Assembly (NCBI RefSeq): GCF_000714535.1
Contig: NZ_AUND01000001.1
Coordinates: 124,001 to 188,000 of the forward strand
DNA: 64,000 bases
From: Thioclava pacifica DSM 10166
Lineage (GTDB): Bacteria; Pseudomonadota; Alphaproteobacteria; Rhodobacterales; Rhodobacteraceae
Reading direction: 5' to 3'
Part shown: piece by piece, positions 14,201-29,200 of the stretch
Layout: every line of letters begins with the position of its first letter
Numbering within the stretch: position 1 is the stretch's first letter
Notes under the pieces: generated by a model
Told to the model about the DNA's origin: nothing
Seen by the model: the letters and a program-made list of their open reading frames with translations, nothing else
Databases searched by the model: none
Position numbers and translations under genes: made by a program

Positions 14201-17200
14201 CCTTCCAGCTCGGCACCTATGAGATCGAATACACTGGCAACTGGGCCGATGCGGCGGGCAATACCGGCGCGACCGGCACGCAGGTGATCGCGGTCGAGGG
14301 CGCAACGGCGGTCATGGTCGATCCGGGCGCAGGCGCGTCGATCGACGTGAACCTGCTCAAGCTGCGCAACTATATCGACATCCAGTTCGCCGCGGCGGAT
14401 GCGGGCCTGATTTACGATGCGGCGTCGATCACCGATGGCGGGGCCGAGTTCACGCTGAGTGGCGCGGGCCTCGGCACGATTGTGATCGACGATGGCGTCG
14501 CTCCGGTGCGCGTGGCTGGAACCGATGACGCGCCGGTCTACCGCTACTGGCTGACGGGCGAGTTTGCCGACAGCGCAACCTATGGCGACATCACGATCAC
14601 CGCGGTTGATCAGGGCTGGTCCTATCGCTACGACAGCGCGACCGGGCATGGCGTTGGGTTCACCAGCGATCCGGCTGTCGGAGCGGTGACCGCCGGTGCG
14701 ATCGTGCTGAGCAATACCACGCTCGAGATCACCTTTACCGGCATTCCGGCTGGCTACACGCTCGATCCGGCCTCGGTGCTCGATCTGGCGCAGGAATTCA
14801 GCGTGACGAGCGTGCTCACCGATGAGACCGGCCGCCTGACCAACGGCTCCTTCGTGGTGACCTTCGCCGATGCCGCGCCGGTGCTGCTGCAGAACTCTGC
14901 GACCGATCCGACCGATATCTCCTTCACCTATTCGATCGCGGTGTCGATCCTCGATGACGTGGGCCAGATTGCGACGCTCGACGGGGATCTGCTGCCGCAA
15001 ACGATCGAGATTGATCTCGACCAGTCCAGCCTCTCCTTCTTCAAGGACAGCGCCGCGGCTCCGAGCATCGTGGAATGGGATGGCTCGAGTGTGAGCACGC
15101 CGGCGGGCACCGATGCACTGCCGGGCGATCGCACCTATTTCGACATCGAGCTGCGCGCAGCGAAGTCCGAAACGATCTCGGACGACCTGACGACTTCCGA
15201 CATCACGATCTCCGGTGTCACCGTCACGCATCTTCTCGAGATCAACGGCGTCACGCGCGTCTTCGTCGATGGCAGCTTCGCAATCGGGTCGGTCTCCGTC
15301 GAACTTGCCGCCAACAGCTTCGGCGGCACGGCGAAGAACCGCGCCCAAACGCTGAACTTCGCCGTCTCCGGCCCACAGGCCAATCTGGTCGACCCGGCCG
15401 ATGAAGGCAGCGCGGGGCTGGGCGAGATCAACAGCCGCGGCTATGTCGACCTGCATTTCGAACGTCCGGTGGGCGGTGCGCTCGATATCGGGTCGATCAC
15501 CGATCTCGCGCCCGAGTTCGAGTTCGGCGGCAGTGGCACGATCACCTTCGACACGTCGCTCGCTCCGGAATGGCTGAACCCGGATGCGACCAGCGGCGAT
15601 TATATCTTCCGCTACTTCACCACGGGCGCGGCTGCAGCCGACACCACGATCTCGCGCATCGCGACCTATGAGGGCGAGGCGACGGTGCTGCGCGCCGATG
15701 GTAGCGAGGACACGACCACCGGGCCGGTCGCCTTCGATGCAAGCACGCTCTCGGTCGCCTTTATTGATGTGCGCTTCACCCCGACCTACGGCGATACGAT
15801 CGATTTCGGAACGCTGGGCGACGAGATCAGCTTCTCGGGCAGCGGTGCGAATGGCGTCACCGTGGCATCGAGCCTGATCGTGGGCGATGGCCTGACGGTG
15901 CGCTACTTCCTGACCGGCAAATTCGTGGCGGGCACCGTGCAGGTCGATGTCGCGGCCGACAGCTTCGGCTCGGGCAGCTATCTCAACGCAGCCAAGACCC
16001 AGAGCTTCCGCCTCGTCGAGCTTGGCGCGAGCCTCACCGATCCGGTCGAAGGCAGCTCCGTCGGGCAGGCGCCGCTCAACGAGCGTGGCTTCGTCGATGT
16101 GACCTTCGAGCTGCCCGAGATTTACGTGACCGGCATCGACATCGACAGCGTCACCGATGCGGGCGCCGAAGTGATCCTGAGCGCCGCCGGCTACACGATC
16201 GCGGTCGATGACAGCCAGGCACCGATTTACCTGGGCGACGATGCCGACGGCAATCCGATCTTCCGGATCTGGTATACGGGCGATTTCGCGGGCTCGAACC
16301 TCGACGACAATGTCTCGGTCGAGTTCATCTCGGGCAGCTTCGACTGGATCGGCACCGATGGCGGCACGATCAAGGCGATCACCGCGAGCAACGATGAAGA
16401 GCTCGTCGCGACCTCTGGCTCGATCGAGGGCCAGGCAGGCACCTTCTACTATGTCGCGCTCTCGCTCGGCGACAGCCAGACTCTCGATCTGGCCTCGATC
16501 GGCACGGACGATTTCACGCTCGCCACTGTCAATGGCTCGAGTGTTGCGATCTCGGGGATTTATGCCCGTGGTCCCCCAGGTGAGTACGCTGTGACATTTG
16601 ACACCGATCGCAGCGGTGAAACCCTTGTTCTTTCCTATTCCGCGGGCGCTTGGACCTATGGCACCAACCCCTCCGAGGCGATTGATCCGACCACGCTGTC
16701 GGTGAAAGCCGCCGATACCGCAACCTATATCGACATCACCTTCGATACGCTGGGCGATCCGGCCGTCAACGAGCTCTTCGCGATTGACGCGGCGACGATC
16801 GACGGCGACGAATTCACTCTTGGCGGGGCAGGGGCCACGAATGTGGACCTGCTCGATCTGACCCCGACCGATCTGGGCGACGGCACCTTCCGCTACTACG
16901 TGTCGCGCGAATTCGGGCTCGGCACCGTCACCGTCTCGTTCAACGCTGGCTCCTGGGCCGACCTTCAGGGCAACAAGGGCGGGGCGAGTGAACAGAGCTT
17001 CCGCGTCATCGACCAGATGCAGGAGGGCGGTCAGCCCGCCGAAGGCGCCGACCCGGCCACGACCCGCGTCTTCTTCATCCGCATCTCGGGCTCCATCACG
17101 CTCAACACCGCCGGTATCACCGACGAGCCGCTGATCGAGATGCGCGCGCAGGCCGAGCTGACCTTCGGCGATTACGCCAAGGCCGATGGCTCTACCGTCT

Positions 17201-20200
17201 TCCGCTTCGAGCTCGAAGCCTCGGGCACGATCACCATCTACAAGCTCGGCAATATCGGCTCGGCCGCGGCGCGCTTCGTGATGGAGACGGGTGGTCTGTC
17301 GAGCGGTCTGCCGCAGTTCTGGGGCGTCGCGACGATCCAGCCGAACTTCACTGCGCTCAAGCAATACGGCGTGCATATCGACGGCAACGCCACGCTGATG
17401 ATCAACCTCTCGGGCGAGGACCATACCGAGACGCTCTCGCTCGAAGGCATCCTCGGCGATCAGCTGACGCGCACCGATGGCGGCACCGACGACACGGTCC
17501 AGCTCAGCTCAATGAACCTGAGCACCTCCGGGCCCTTCTACACCAAGACCGCGGTGAGCTCCGAGACCCGCACGGCCTTCGCGCAATTCGGCGTCACGCT
17601 GAGCTCGGAAGCCAAGGTCGAGCTGGTGCTCAACATCAGCGGTGAGACCCGCTGGCGGATCACCGATGGCGGCAAGATCTACTTCGTCGAGAGCACCGAC
17701 GGGACCACCGCGACGCTGCATTCCGAAGAGCAGAGCTACGAGCTGACCCGTAATTCCGTGGTGATCTATGTCGGCGGCTCGATGCAGCTGACCGCGCCAG
17801 GCGATAACCCGGATACGGGTACCGTCTACGCCTCGATGACCGGCGCCTTCTATCTGAAGATTTCCGGAACCCGCACCGAGATCTTCGTCTCGGCCAGCGC
17901 GACGCTGGGTGCGATGTCGGATGGTGATGCGCTGCTGCAAGGTCAGGCGACAGGCCTCTTCATCATCGACTATGACGGTAGCTCGGATGCCTCTGGCACC
18001 ACCGACGGGATTGCGGGCACCCTGTCGCTCTCGCTCAGCTTCGGCGAAGTGACCGACTCCGGCAGCTCGGCCCAGGCGAACGAGGGCAGCTTCGGTGGGA
18101 TCGCTTCGAATATCCTGCGCTTCAACGCGACGATCACGATCCTCTTCAATACCACGCGGATCGACCAGACCTTCGAGGTGCCGACCGCGCTTCTGCCCTT
18201 CATTCCCGACGACATGGCGACCAGCATCACGATCTGGGCGGCCAAGCCCGATCTCGGCTCGACCGAACGTCCGGTCGAAAACGATGGCGTCACGCCCAAG
18301 GCCGGCGAGATCTATTTCGTCGCGCGTGTCAGCGGCTCGGTCACGCTGTTCGATGCCGTCACCCTCAATGGTTTCCTCGAGATCTCCGTCTCGACAAGCG
18401 AGGCGACCATCGCAGGTGTCGTCTCCGGCCGGATCGCCAATTTCGGCGCGGTCGAGGGTGTGCTTTATCTCAAGATCGACTTCGACGAGGGCGAGATCCT
18501 CGGCCGTGCGATCCTTTCGGTTGTCGGCGGCATCGAGATCCCGGGCGTCGCGGCCAGCGGCTCGCTGCTGATCGCACTGGAAATCAATTCGGGTGCGACG
18601 CGCGCGGTCGACGGGATGATCATCACCGAGGCCGAGAAGCTGATCACCGATGGCCGCTATAGCAACTTCGGCACGATCACGATCGACGACATCACCTATG
18701 ATACCGCGACAATCGAGATCCAGAACGGGCTGACGCTCTACATCAAGGGCACGCTCGAGGTTTCCGGCGTCATCCAACTCAACGGCGAGTTCTTCCTCCA
18801 GATCACCAACGACCCGGTCTTCACGCTGACCGCGCAGATCCAGGTGACGGCGACCCTCGTCGATGTCGCGAGCTTCGCGCTCGACGGCACACTCATCATC
18901 TCCGAGGGTGGGTTGCTGATCTACGCGCGCCTCGATCTTGGCTTCAATCTCGGCTCGGTGATCACCGTGACCGGCGAGGCGACCTTCCAGCTCAACACCT
19001 TCTCGAGCTCGAAGCAGGTCACTGCCTCGATCAAGGACGGCGAGGGCAGCTATCACGACGAGCTGGTCACGGTTCTGCCGGGCTTCAGCCTCGAGATCAG
19101 CGGCTCGGTCGATTTCGCCTCGATCGCGACCGCCTCGGGCCGCGTCTACATCGCTGTCCTGTCGAGCCAGTTCGTGATCGAGTTCGACGTGACCTTCAGC
19201 CTCGGCGGTCTCAATGTTCATGCGGCAGGCGGCGCGACGCTCTTCTACAACGCCTCTGGCCTCGAGGGGCTTGCGCTCGTGCTCGATGTCAGCATCGACG
19301 CCAATATCGCGCTGGTGATCGACATCGAGGCGAGCGGCAAGCTGCTGCTGAACACCACTGATCGCACCGTGTCGCTCGCAGGCTATTCGCTGGCCGGGCG
19401 CAGCTTCGAGCTGGCGCTCAACGGCAAGGTCGAGTTCCTCAAGGTTCTCAAGTTCGACGCGAGCTTCCGCGTGATCGTCCAGAACTACGCCTGGGAAGTG
19501 TCCTTCTCGGCCAGCATGGACTTCTTCGGTCTCGCCACGATGAGCGTCTCGGGCTGGTTCAACTCGGACGGCTATTTCGACTTCTCGCTGAGCGGGCGCC
19601 TCGTGCTGGGCTCGAACAGCTTCGGCCTGACCGGCAACTTCTCGATCCGGGTCTGGTATCTCTTCGATACGACGACGCATGAATACACGCTCGGCGTCTC
19701 GGGCTCGGCCTCGGTGTCGCTGCGCGCCTTCAACATCAGCTGGGGCACCGTCTCGGTCAGCTTCTCGGCCACCGCGACCGGCGTCGGCCGTGTGCCGATC
19801 GTGATCTCCGCCAATGCCTCGGTGAAGGTGCTCTTCGTGAAGGTCTCGGTGAGCATGTCCTTCACCGTGGGCTATGTCGAATTCCCGCGCCCGATTTATC
19901 TCGCGGGCGACTCTGCCCTCGGCCATATCGATCGCGACGGCTATGCCGGCAACAGCGCCTATTACACCTATACCGACTGGGGCGATGCCTCGCGCGTGCT
20001 CACCCTCAACATGGGCGATCACAACTACAACCGCGGCATCGGCGATGCGGCCGCGGGCGAGACCTATATCATCGAGGCGGTGACGCCGGTGGTGAACGGC
20101 ACCCAGACCATCCGTGTGACCTATTCGGGCCGCGAGCAGGTCTTCGAACATGTCTCCGAGATCAGGGGGTATGGCGGCTCGGGCGATGATCTGCTGATCG

Positions 20201-23200
20201 TGCGCGAGGGCGTCGAGGTGCCGATCTATTTCGCGGGCGGTTACGGGCTCGATACGGTCGATTACCAGGGTGACGGTCAGGTCTTCATCAATTCCAGCAC
20301 CGAAACCAGCGATCTGGGCGATCAGATCGATATCGGTGCGGGCGTGCTGACGGGCTCGGTGATCTACGGCTCGAGCGCGGGCGACACGATCGTGTCCGCC
20401 TCGGTGGTGCCGATCACGATCTGGGCGCTGGGCGGCGATGACGTGGTGATCCAGAATGGTTCGGGCGTAGCCACAATCTATGGCGGCACGGGCCGTGACC
20501 GGCTGATCGGCGGCTCGGCGGCCGACGTGATCAACGGCGGCGAGAATGACGACGAGATCGACGGCCGCGGCGGCGCGAACACGATCAACGGCAACGGTGG
20601 CAATGACCGTATTTTCCGCAGCCTCGCCTCGGATGGCGTCGAGATCATCGATGGCGGCTCCGGCACGGATACGATCCTGCTCTATGGCACGGCCAACCCC
20701 GACACGCTGACGCTGGATGAAAAGCCGAGCGCGACGAGCTGGCTGCGCGCACTCGACGCGGACGGGACCGGTTTCGAGGCCGACAATGTCGAGAGCCTGA
20801 ATGTGCATCTGCTGGGCGGCCGGGACAGCCTGACGGTGAACTCGCTCGGCCATACCGATCTGACGGCGCTGCGCATCGACGATGATCTTGTGGTCGAATC
20901 CGCCGATCCCTCCAAGGATGTGGCCGATGACCAGATCGACGGTGCGAGCGATGGTCTCGCCGATGCGGTGGTGATCAACGGCACCAATGGCGTCGACACC
21001 TTCACGATCAAGGAAGGCACGGTCGCAGGGCAGGAATTCGTGGTCGTCGCGGCCTGGTCGACCGGCACCGTCACCGTCACCTTCGACGATACGATCCGCG
21101 CCAAGGGCGACACGCTGCGCATCTCGGCCGCGGGCGGCGCGGACAAGATCACCGCGGGCAGCCCGGTTGCAAGCGGCGATCCCGCCAATGCGACCCCGCT
21201 CGATCACGATCTGATCGCGCTGACGCTCGAGGGCGAGGCGGGTGACGACCGGATCATCGGCTCGCGCTTCAACGATGTCATCAATGGCGGCACGGGCTCG
21301 GATGTGGTGACCGGCGGCGACGGGCTCGATACCTTCTACGACACCGAAGAAGAGACCGAGACCGATGTGCTGATCGAGGTCTTCGAAGGCGAGGATATGG
21401 GCCTCTACGAGAACCTCTTCCTTGTCGGCAAGGTCTTCCAGGCCGATGGTTCGACCGCCTATGCGAGCGGCACCAGCGCGGGCGTGATCGTGCCGGGCGA
21501 CGGCGATCTGTGGAGCGCCTCGGGCCTCGGCGCGGGCGAGACCACGGTCGAGCGCCTCAATGGCATCTTCGAGGAAGTGCGCCTGACCGGCGGCGACGCC
21601 ACCAACAACACCTTTGTCGTCAACGATCTGGGTGGCTCGGTGCGCGTGGGCGGCTCGGATATCACGGTCAGCGCCTTCAACGGCAAGGTCGTGCTCGACA
21701 ACAAGGGCTCGAGCGATCTGGAGCATTACATCATCGCCGCCCCCTATGGTTCGGGCTTCGAGGTCGAGATCAACGACACCGGCACCGGCGCGGACAAGCT
21801 CGTCTATCTCGGTTCCTCGGGCGACGATTACCTCGCGGTCAGCACCGGCATGATCGTGGCCAAACGCCACGAAGATGAGGTGACCCACAAGATCACCGGC
21901 GCCGCCGCGATCACGATCGATCATAGCGGTACCAGCGTTGTCGAACTCGACACCCGCGCGGGCGCCGACATCATTGCGATCACCGATACGGATCTGCCGA
22001 TCTACCTCAACACCGGCCTTGGCGACGATGTGATCCACCTCGGCTCGACCGCCGACGCGGTTCCGGGCGTGAGCTACACCGGCGGCGTTCTGTCGGGCAT
22101 CACCGCGCTGATCCAGATCGACGCCTATGACACCTATTCCGGCACCACGCTGGTTGATCGCGGTACCGACACGCTCAATATCGACGACAGCGGCAATACC
22201 GGCGACACGACCGGCTCGATCGGGCTCGAGAGCCGCACCGATGTCGAGGGCTTCGTCTTTGTCGACGGCTTCACCGGCTCCACCGACGGTATCCGCTATC
22301 TCGCGCTTGAGAAGGTGAATGTCGATCTCGGTGATGGCGCGAATGACGTGACCATCTCCTCGACCGGCAAGCGCGACGTGACCACGCTGGAAACCCGCGG
22401 CGGCGTGGACGAGATCGCGGTCTTCGCGATCAATGGCCCGCTCACCATCGACACCGGCGCGGGCGACGACACGGTCACCGTGACCGATGCCGATCCTTCG
22501 ACGCCGCTCGCCAATGGAAACACGCTCAACGCGATCCTCTTCGGCTACCTGACGATCAACGCGGGCGAAAACGATCCGGTCACCTATGCCGAGGATGGTT
22601 CGATCACCAATCCGGGCGACACGCTGATCGTTTCGGATGCGGGTGACGATCTGCCCGATCAGGGTGGCTATCTCAGCTCCAACGAGATTGTCGGCCTCGG
22701 CATGACGCTCGGCGTGATCTACGAGGGCTTCGAGGCGCTCACGCTGGAACTCAGCGACGGCAATAACGGCTTCCACGTCGCCTCGACCCATGCGGGTGTG
22801 ACCCATCTGCGCACCGGCAACGAGGTGCCGACGGGTGACGCCACGAATGACACGCTCACGATCGAGGAGATCGACGGGCGCACCTATGTCGAGCTGGGCA
22901 ACGGCAATGACGTGGTGATGGTGAACTACACCGCCGAGGGCGATCAGACCTTCCGCAACGGCATTGCCGGGCAGGAGCTCGATATCGACGGCGGCTCGGG
23001 TGTCGATCTCTACATCATCGGTCTTGCGGGCGAGGGCAATTCGACGGTGCGCCTGACCGATAGCGGCGATCCGGCCGATGGGGCGGACCGCGCCGAGATC
23101 AAGGGCACCGACGGTCGCGACCTGTTCCTGTTCCGCGCCAATCAGGATCTCGATGTGGGCGTGGTTGCGGCGCTGCCGATGGCCGAGGATGGCACCTGGA

Positions 23201-26200
23201 CCGACGATGTGGTCGAGCGCGTTGAGTATAACGGCTCGATCGAGGGTGGGCTGCGTGTCTTCGGTCGTGACGGTGCCGACCTCTTCGTCTTCGACGACAC
23301 GCTCAGCTCGCTCGAGGTCTATGGCGATGCCGGCGACGATACCTTCCAGATCGGCCAGCTCTTCGCGTCCTTCCGCGATCAGCAGAACCCCTATAACGGC
23401 CTGGCCGGGATCGACTACTACGCGACCACGCAGGTCACGCTCGGCTTCCTGTCGAACGGGGTGAGCTTCGGCGCGACGATCCATGGCGGCGACGGCGAGG
23501 ACAGCTTCACCGTCTACTCGAACAAGGCCGAGATCTTCCTCTTCGGCGACGCCGATGACGACACCTTCCAGGTCCGTTCCTTCGTCCGCGTCGATCCGAA
23601 CGACCCGGCAGCGCCCTTCACCAATATCAATGGCGGGCAGGGCGCCGACTTCATCCAGTATGCGGTCAATGCGCCGGTGCGTATCGACGGTGGCGATGGC
23701 TTCGACACGATGACCGTGATCGGTACCGAGATGGGCGACGATTACGTGATCACCGATAACGGTGTGTTCGGCGGCGGTCTCTTCATCACCTACACGGGCA
23801 TGGAGAAACTGGTGGTCGATGCGCTTCAGGGCAACGACACCTTCTTCATCGAGAGCACCTCCGAGAGCGTGCTGCTGGAGATTGTGGGCGGGCTCGGCTC
23901 CGACAGCATCAACCTCGGCGGCTCGGATCTCGAAGGCGTCACCGAGGGCGGCGCGATCACCGTCGTGTCGAACGGGCTCAATGGTCATAGCGGCCTGATC
24001 CAGACCACTGTCAGCAGCGACGACCCGCGCTATCAGGCAATCTGGGCACAGGACGTGGTCTCGCAGATCGCTGATAATGATGAGCCGGGGCTGGTCTTCT
24101 ACAATGCCGATGGTTCGACCGGCACGAGCGTGCTGCGCGTCTTCGAGAATGCGACCGCGAACCCGCTTATGGTGATCAATACCTACGCGATCGCGCTCTC
24201 TGCCCGTCCGACCGAAACCGTTTATGTCACGATCTCGCCGACCCTCGGAACCGAGGGTGATGTGGAAGCTGGCGCCAAGGGCGTGCGCGTGAACGGCTCC
24301 TCGACGAGCACGGTGCTGATCTTCGACGAGACGAACTGGCAGGACCTCCAGTATGTCACCGTCACGGCGATCAATGACGAGGTCGCCGAGGGCCGTCAGG
24401 TCGTGCAGCTGCGCCATACCGTGACGCAGGGTGCGACGATTGACGATGCGATCGGCTATGACGCGCTGGCCGTGCCGAACATGCTCGTTGACGTGATCGA
24501 CGACGATGTGGCCGAGCTGCTGATCTTCCCGCAGAAGACCGCTGGCAATGCGATCGACCTCGCAGGCGACACGATCGTGGCCGAGGCTCTGGATCTGGCC
24601 GCGAATGACAGCTTCGCCGTGATGCTTAGCCGTGCACCCACCGGTGCTGTCAGCGTAGGCTTCTCGACCGATGGCAATGTGAGCCTGTCCGGCACTAGCC
24701 TGTCCGGCAATGTCGTGAACTTCGACGGCACGAACTGGAATACGCCGCAATACATCACCATCACCGCGGTGAATGATACGGATGCCGAGGGCGTGCATTA
24801 CGCCCGCATCCAGCCCGAGATCTTCGAGAGCACCCGCGATGCGTTCCTGGGCGTGACCTATGCCGATGTCGCCACCGGTCTGGCGGCGAATATCAACCGC
24901 GATATCAGTCAGCAGCGCGAGGCGCAGGTTCTCTACACCGAGGCCGATCTGACGATCATCCGCGGCGATACCTCGGCCATCGAGACTTATGTGCTTACGC
25001 TTGATGGCGTTGTGTACCGCTACACCAGCTTTGCTGGCGAAGATGCGGCTTCGGTTGCGGGCGGGCTGCTCTTTGCGATCGGTCTCAACACCGAGAACAC
25101 CGTGAGCGTTACGCGCGATGGCGCGACCCTGGAGCTGAGCCGTGCCTCGGGCACCACCTTCGCGCTCGAGATCGAGGGCAGCGCCTTCAACAACGGCTAT
25201 GTCTTCACCCCGACTGCGATGGTGAAGCTCTCGGTCGATGGCGAGGCCTTCGAGATCGAGGGCCAGACGCCGGGCGGCACGCCGCTCAGCGTCACCGGGA
25301 ACCGCGCCTTTGACATCGTGGCCTTCCGCCTTGCAGCCTCGACCCTCGATGGCACGCTCGCCTCGGGTCAGCTCGTTGATGGCGCGACCTGGATCATCAA
25401 GCTCGACGGGTTGCAGGTTCAGGCGAGCGCCGAATTCGGCGATGGCCTCAACGACATCGTCAACAAGCTCGTCGCGCAATTCGCGGGCAGCGATTACGCG
25501 GCCTCGGCGGGCTATCTGCAAGCGACGCTGCTGCCCGCGGTGGACGGGGCGCTCTATGTCTCGGCCGAGGATCCGACGACCTGGCGCATCCTGATCGACG
25601 GCACGCTGTTCGAATACACCTCGACCTCGAGCGATGCCTCGGGCGGCATCAAGGGCATTTCCGACAAGCTCGCGGAAGCGATCAATGCCGCGGGTCTCGA
25701 CATCATTGCGACGGTCGACGCCAATGGCGCGATCCGTCTGGTCTCGACCGCGCCCTTCTCGCTCCTGCCGCTTGACAGCGAGACGACCTCGATCGCGATC
25801 GCGGGTGACACGAGCCTGACCCCGCCGGTTTATAGCGACGGCGAGATCTTCATCTTCCGTGGTCCGCAATCGACCGGCATCGTGGCCTTCTCGATCGACA
25901 TTCTGCGCAAGTCGAGCCCGGATGCGGCGAGCACGCTCACCGGTGGCGCCTATGTCCCGGCCGATGCGCAGCGTTCGGGCACCCATTGGCAATCGGCGCA
26001 GATCGGCTTCACGACGATGGGCACGATCGCCTATGGCCAGACCTGGACGCTGTCGATCGGCGACAACATCACCAATGCCGATCTGCCGCAGCAATACACG
26101 CCCTACAGCTACGTCGCGGGCAAGAATGGCGACAACATCCTGCCCGGCCCGCTCGATGTGACGGTGCTCGACGATGACGCGCCGACGGTCGAGATCATCG

Positions 26201-29200
26201 AGACCAACGGCTCGACCGTGGTGGCCGAGCGTGCGCCGGGCGAGATCCAGGTGGTCGACAGCTTCGATGTGGTGCTGACCGGTGCGCTGAGCGGCACCAA
26301 CACCGTACGCGTCGAGGTCACCCCGCTGCCGACCCGCACCTATAACTCGGAAGAGGCGTTCAACGCCGATGCGAATTTCGGCGAGAACGAGATCGTTCAG
26401 GTGCGCGTCGCGGCCCCGATCGCGGTGCTGACGCTCGCGGGCGAGGCGGTCGAGGGCGAGACCTGGCAGGTCACGCTGATGAGCGATGCGGGCCTCTCGG
26501 GCGTTGCGCCGATGCTGCCGGCCTCGGTGACGCTCGAATACACGGTCGCGGCGAATGAGGATCTGGGCGATGTGGCCGAGGCGCTGCGCTCTGAGATCGA
26601 CGCGCTGTCGGGCTACAACGCGGCCCTGACCGCCGATGGCGCGATCCAGATCACCGTCGCGGGCAGCACCGAACGCTTCTTCGTCGCGGTCGGCATCGCG
26701 GGCGAAAGCCATGGCGCGATCGACACCCGCGTGGTGCAGGACTTCAACTTCGCCAATGTCCTCGAATTCGAGATGATGGGCGCACCGACCGCGGGTGAGA
26801 CCTGGAGCGTCACCTTCAATGGTGAGACCTTCAATCATCTCGTGACCGCGGGCCAGTCGCTGTCGAACATCGCTGCAGCCCTCGGCGCCCAGATCAACGC
26901 CTATAACGACGTGAGCACCACCGACGGCAACCCGCGCCAATACGAGGTGATCGTCGATGGCCGCGTGATCTCGATCCGCGAGATCGCCGATCCGGCGGCC
27001 GATTACGCCGCCTCGGCCTCGGTCCTCCCGCAGAAGGCGGGCGAGATCTCGGCGCGTCAGTTCGTGGAGTTCAACGCGACCAATTGGATGACCCCGCAGA
27101 CCGTCACCGTGCTGGCGCTCGACGATACGATCGTCGATGGCGGCGATGCGCAGGTCTTCGGCGCCTTCAACGACCGCGTGAACTCGATCCGCGGCCCGGT
27201 CTCGATCATCGGCGGCGAGAGCGATACCGACGTGTCGCTGCGCACGCCGGTTCTGCTGCCGGGCGAGACCAACATCCCGCTCGCCGATGGCCAGACCGGT
27301 TCGGTCGACACGACCGATGGCACGACCACGATCACCATCGACCCCGAAGAGCTGACCCATGTGACTGGCGATTACGGCGAGCGTCCGGGCTTCGATCCGC
27401 GCATCAACGACACCGCCACGATCTACGATATCGCGACCATCGGTGAGGATGGCACGCTGAGCACCCGCGTCGATGTCACGAGCATCTCCGAGGATATCCT
27501 TTCGCTGGCCAATGATCTTGGTATGACGCTTGATCTTACGATCAACGGAACGGATGCGGTCGAGAGCGGTGCGGTCTGGTTCTTCGGCACGCCCGATCAG
27601 GCTGACCTGTCGCTGATCGACTGGCTCTCGGCCTCGGTCGATCTCTCGGGCACGATTGATGCCTTCGAGACGGTGACGGTGACGCTGACCGATCTGAGCG
27701 GGGTCGTTCAGACCTTCTCCTACGAAACGGGCGCGCAGACCGCCTATCGCTCGGTCGTGCTGCGCGAACTCGCCGCGCTGATCGATGCCTCGGCCGATTA
27801 CGAGGCCGTCGCGACCGTGAACCTGCTGGGCGAGACCCGCCTGCATGTGAAGCGCGCGGACGATGCGGCCTTCGATCTGGCTGTCACCGCGCCCGGCACG
27901 CTGGAGGCGACGATTGGCGGTGCGCCGGTGCAAAGCCTTTACAATGACGCGGGTATCACCTGGACGCTGGCGGCGTTCCAGCTGCGGAACGAGCCGGTCG
28001 CAGGCCAGACCTGGACGCTCACCGTCAATGGTGCCGCGACCCCGGCCTCGGTCATTGCTGGCGCCAGCTTCGGCTCGGTCACGCAAGAACTGGCAGCCCG
28101 CATTTCCTCGACCTATGCGCCGGTCGTCTCGGGCAGCTTGATGACGATCACCGATACGCTGCCCGAGGACTTCGACACCGATCCGGGCGCGCTCATCACC
28201 TATGCGCCGGTCAACCCGAACCTGCGCGTCGACGAGGCCGAGCAGATCGACACGCTCACGGTGTTCAACAACGAGAGCCCGGCGCTCGATATCGGCGTGC
28301 TGACCGAGAACCACCTGTCGGGTCTCGGCATGGGCGGAGACACCAATATCGGCGGCGTGCCGATCGCGGGTGGGGTGAGCTATACCGGCCTCGAGGTGAT
28401 CGACATCCGTCTGGGCCGCAACACCGACATCTTCACCGTCGAGAGCACCCATCGCGGCAAGACCATCATCGACAGCGCAGACGGCGATGACGTGATCACC
28501 GTGAAGACCACCGCCGGTCACACGATCATCCGCACCGGCAATGGCGACGATGAGGTCCATGTCGGCTCGGATCAGGGCGTGGTCGACCAGATCACGGGCC
28601 TCCTGATCGTCGATATGGGCGAAGAAGGCCCGATCGGGGACAAGCTCTTCCTCGACGACAGCGTCGATACCAATCCGAATGTGCTGCGCCTCGATGGCAA
28701 CCGTATCTCGGGGCTCGATATGCCCTCGGTGGCCGAGCGCATCGAGATCGAGACGCGCGGCGTGGGCGGCAGCTTCACCCTCTCGCTCGACGGGATCACG
28801 ACCACGACCGTGGCCTTCGGTGCGGATGCTGCGGCGATGAAGGCGGCGATCGACACGGTCTTCGCAGCCTTCGGCACCGATGCGGTGGTGAGCGTCGAGC
28901 ATGATGGCGCCACCTATACCTACACGATCGAGTTCGGCGGCCCGACCGGCGGCATCGACCTGCCCGATGTGATCGTCGATGCGACCGGCATCACCAGCGA
29001 CGCGGACACCACCGCCGCCGCCGAGGTGACCGAGCTGATCAAGGGCACCACCGATCCGGGCCTGAATGTCATGCAGGCGATCACGATCTCGGCCGAGGGC
29101 GGCACCTTCACGCTGGCCTTCGAAGTGCCGGATGTGCTGGGCAACATCGATCTGCGCATCTCCGACCCGATCGCCTTCGATGCGACTGCGGATGAGATCG

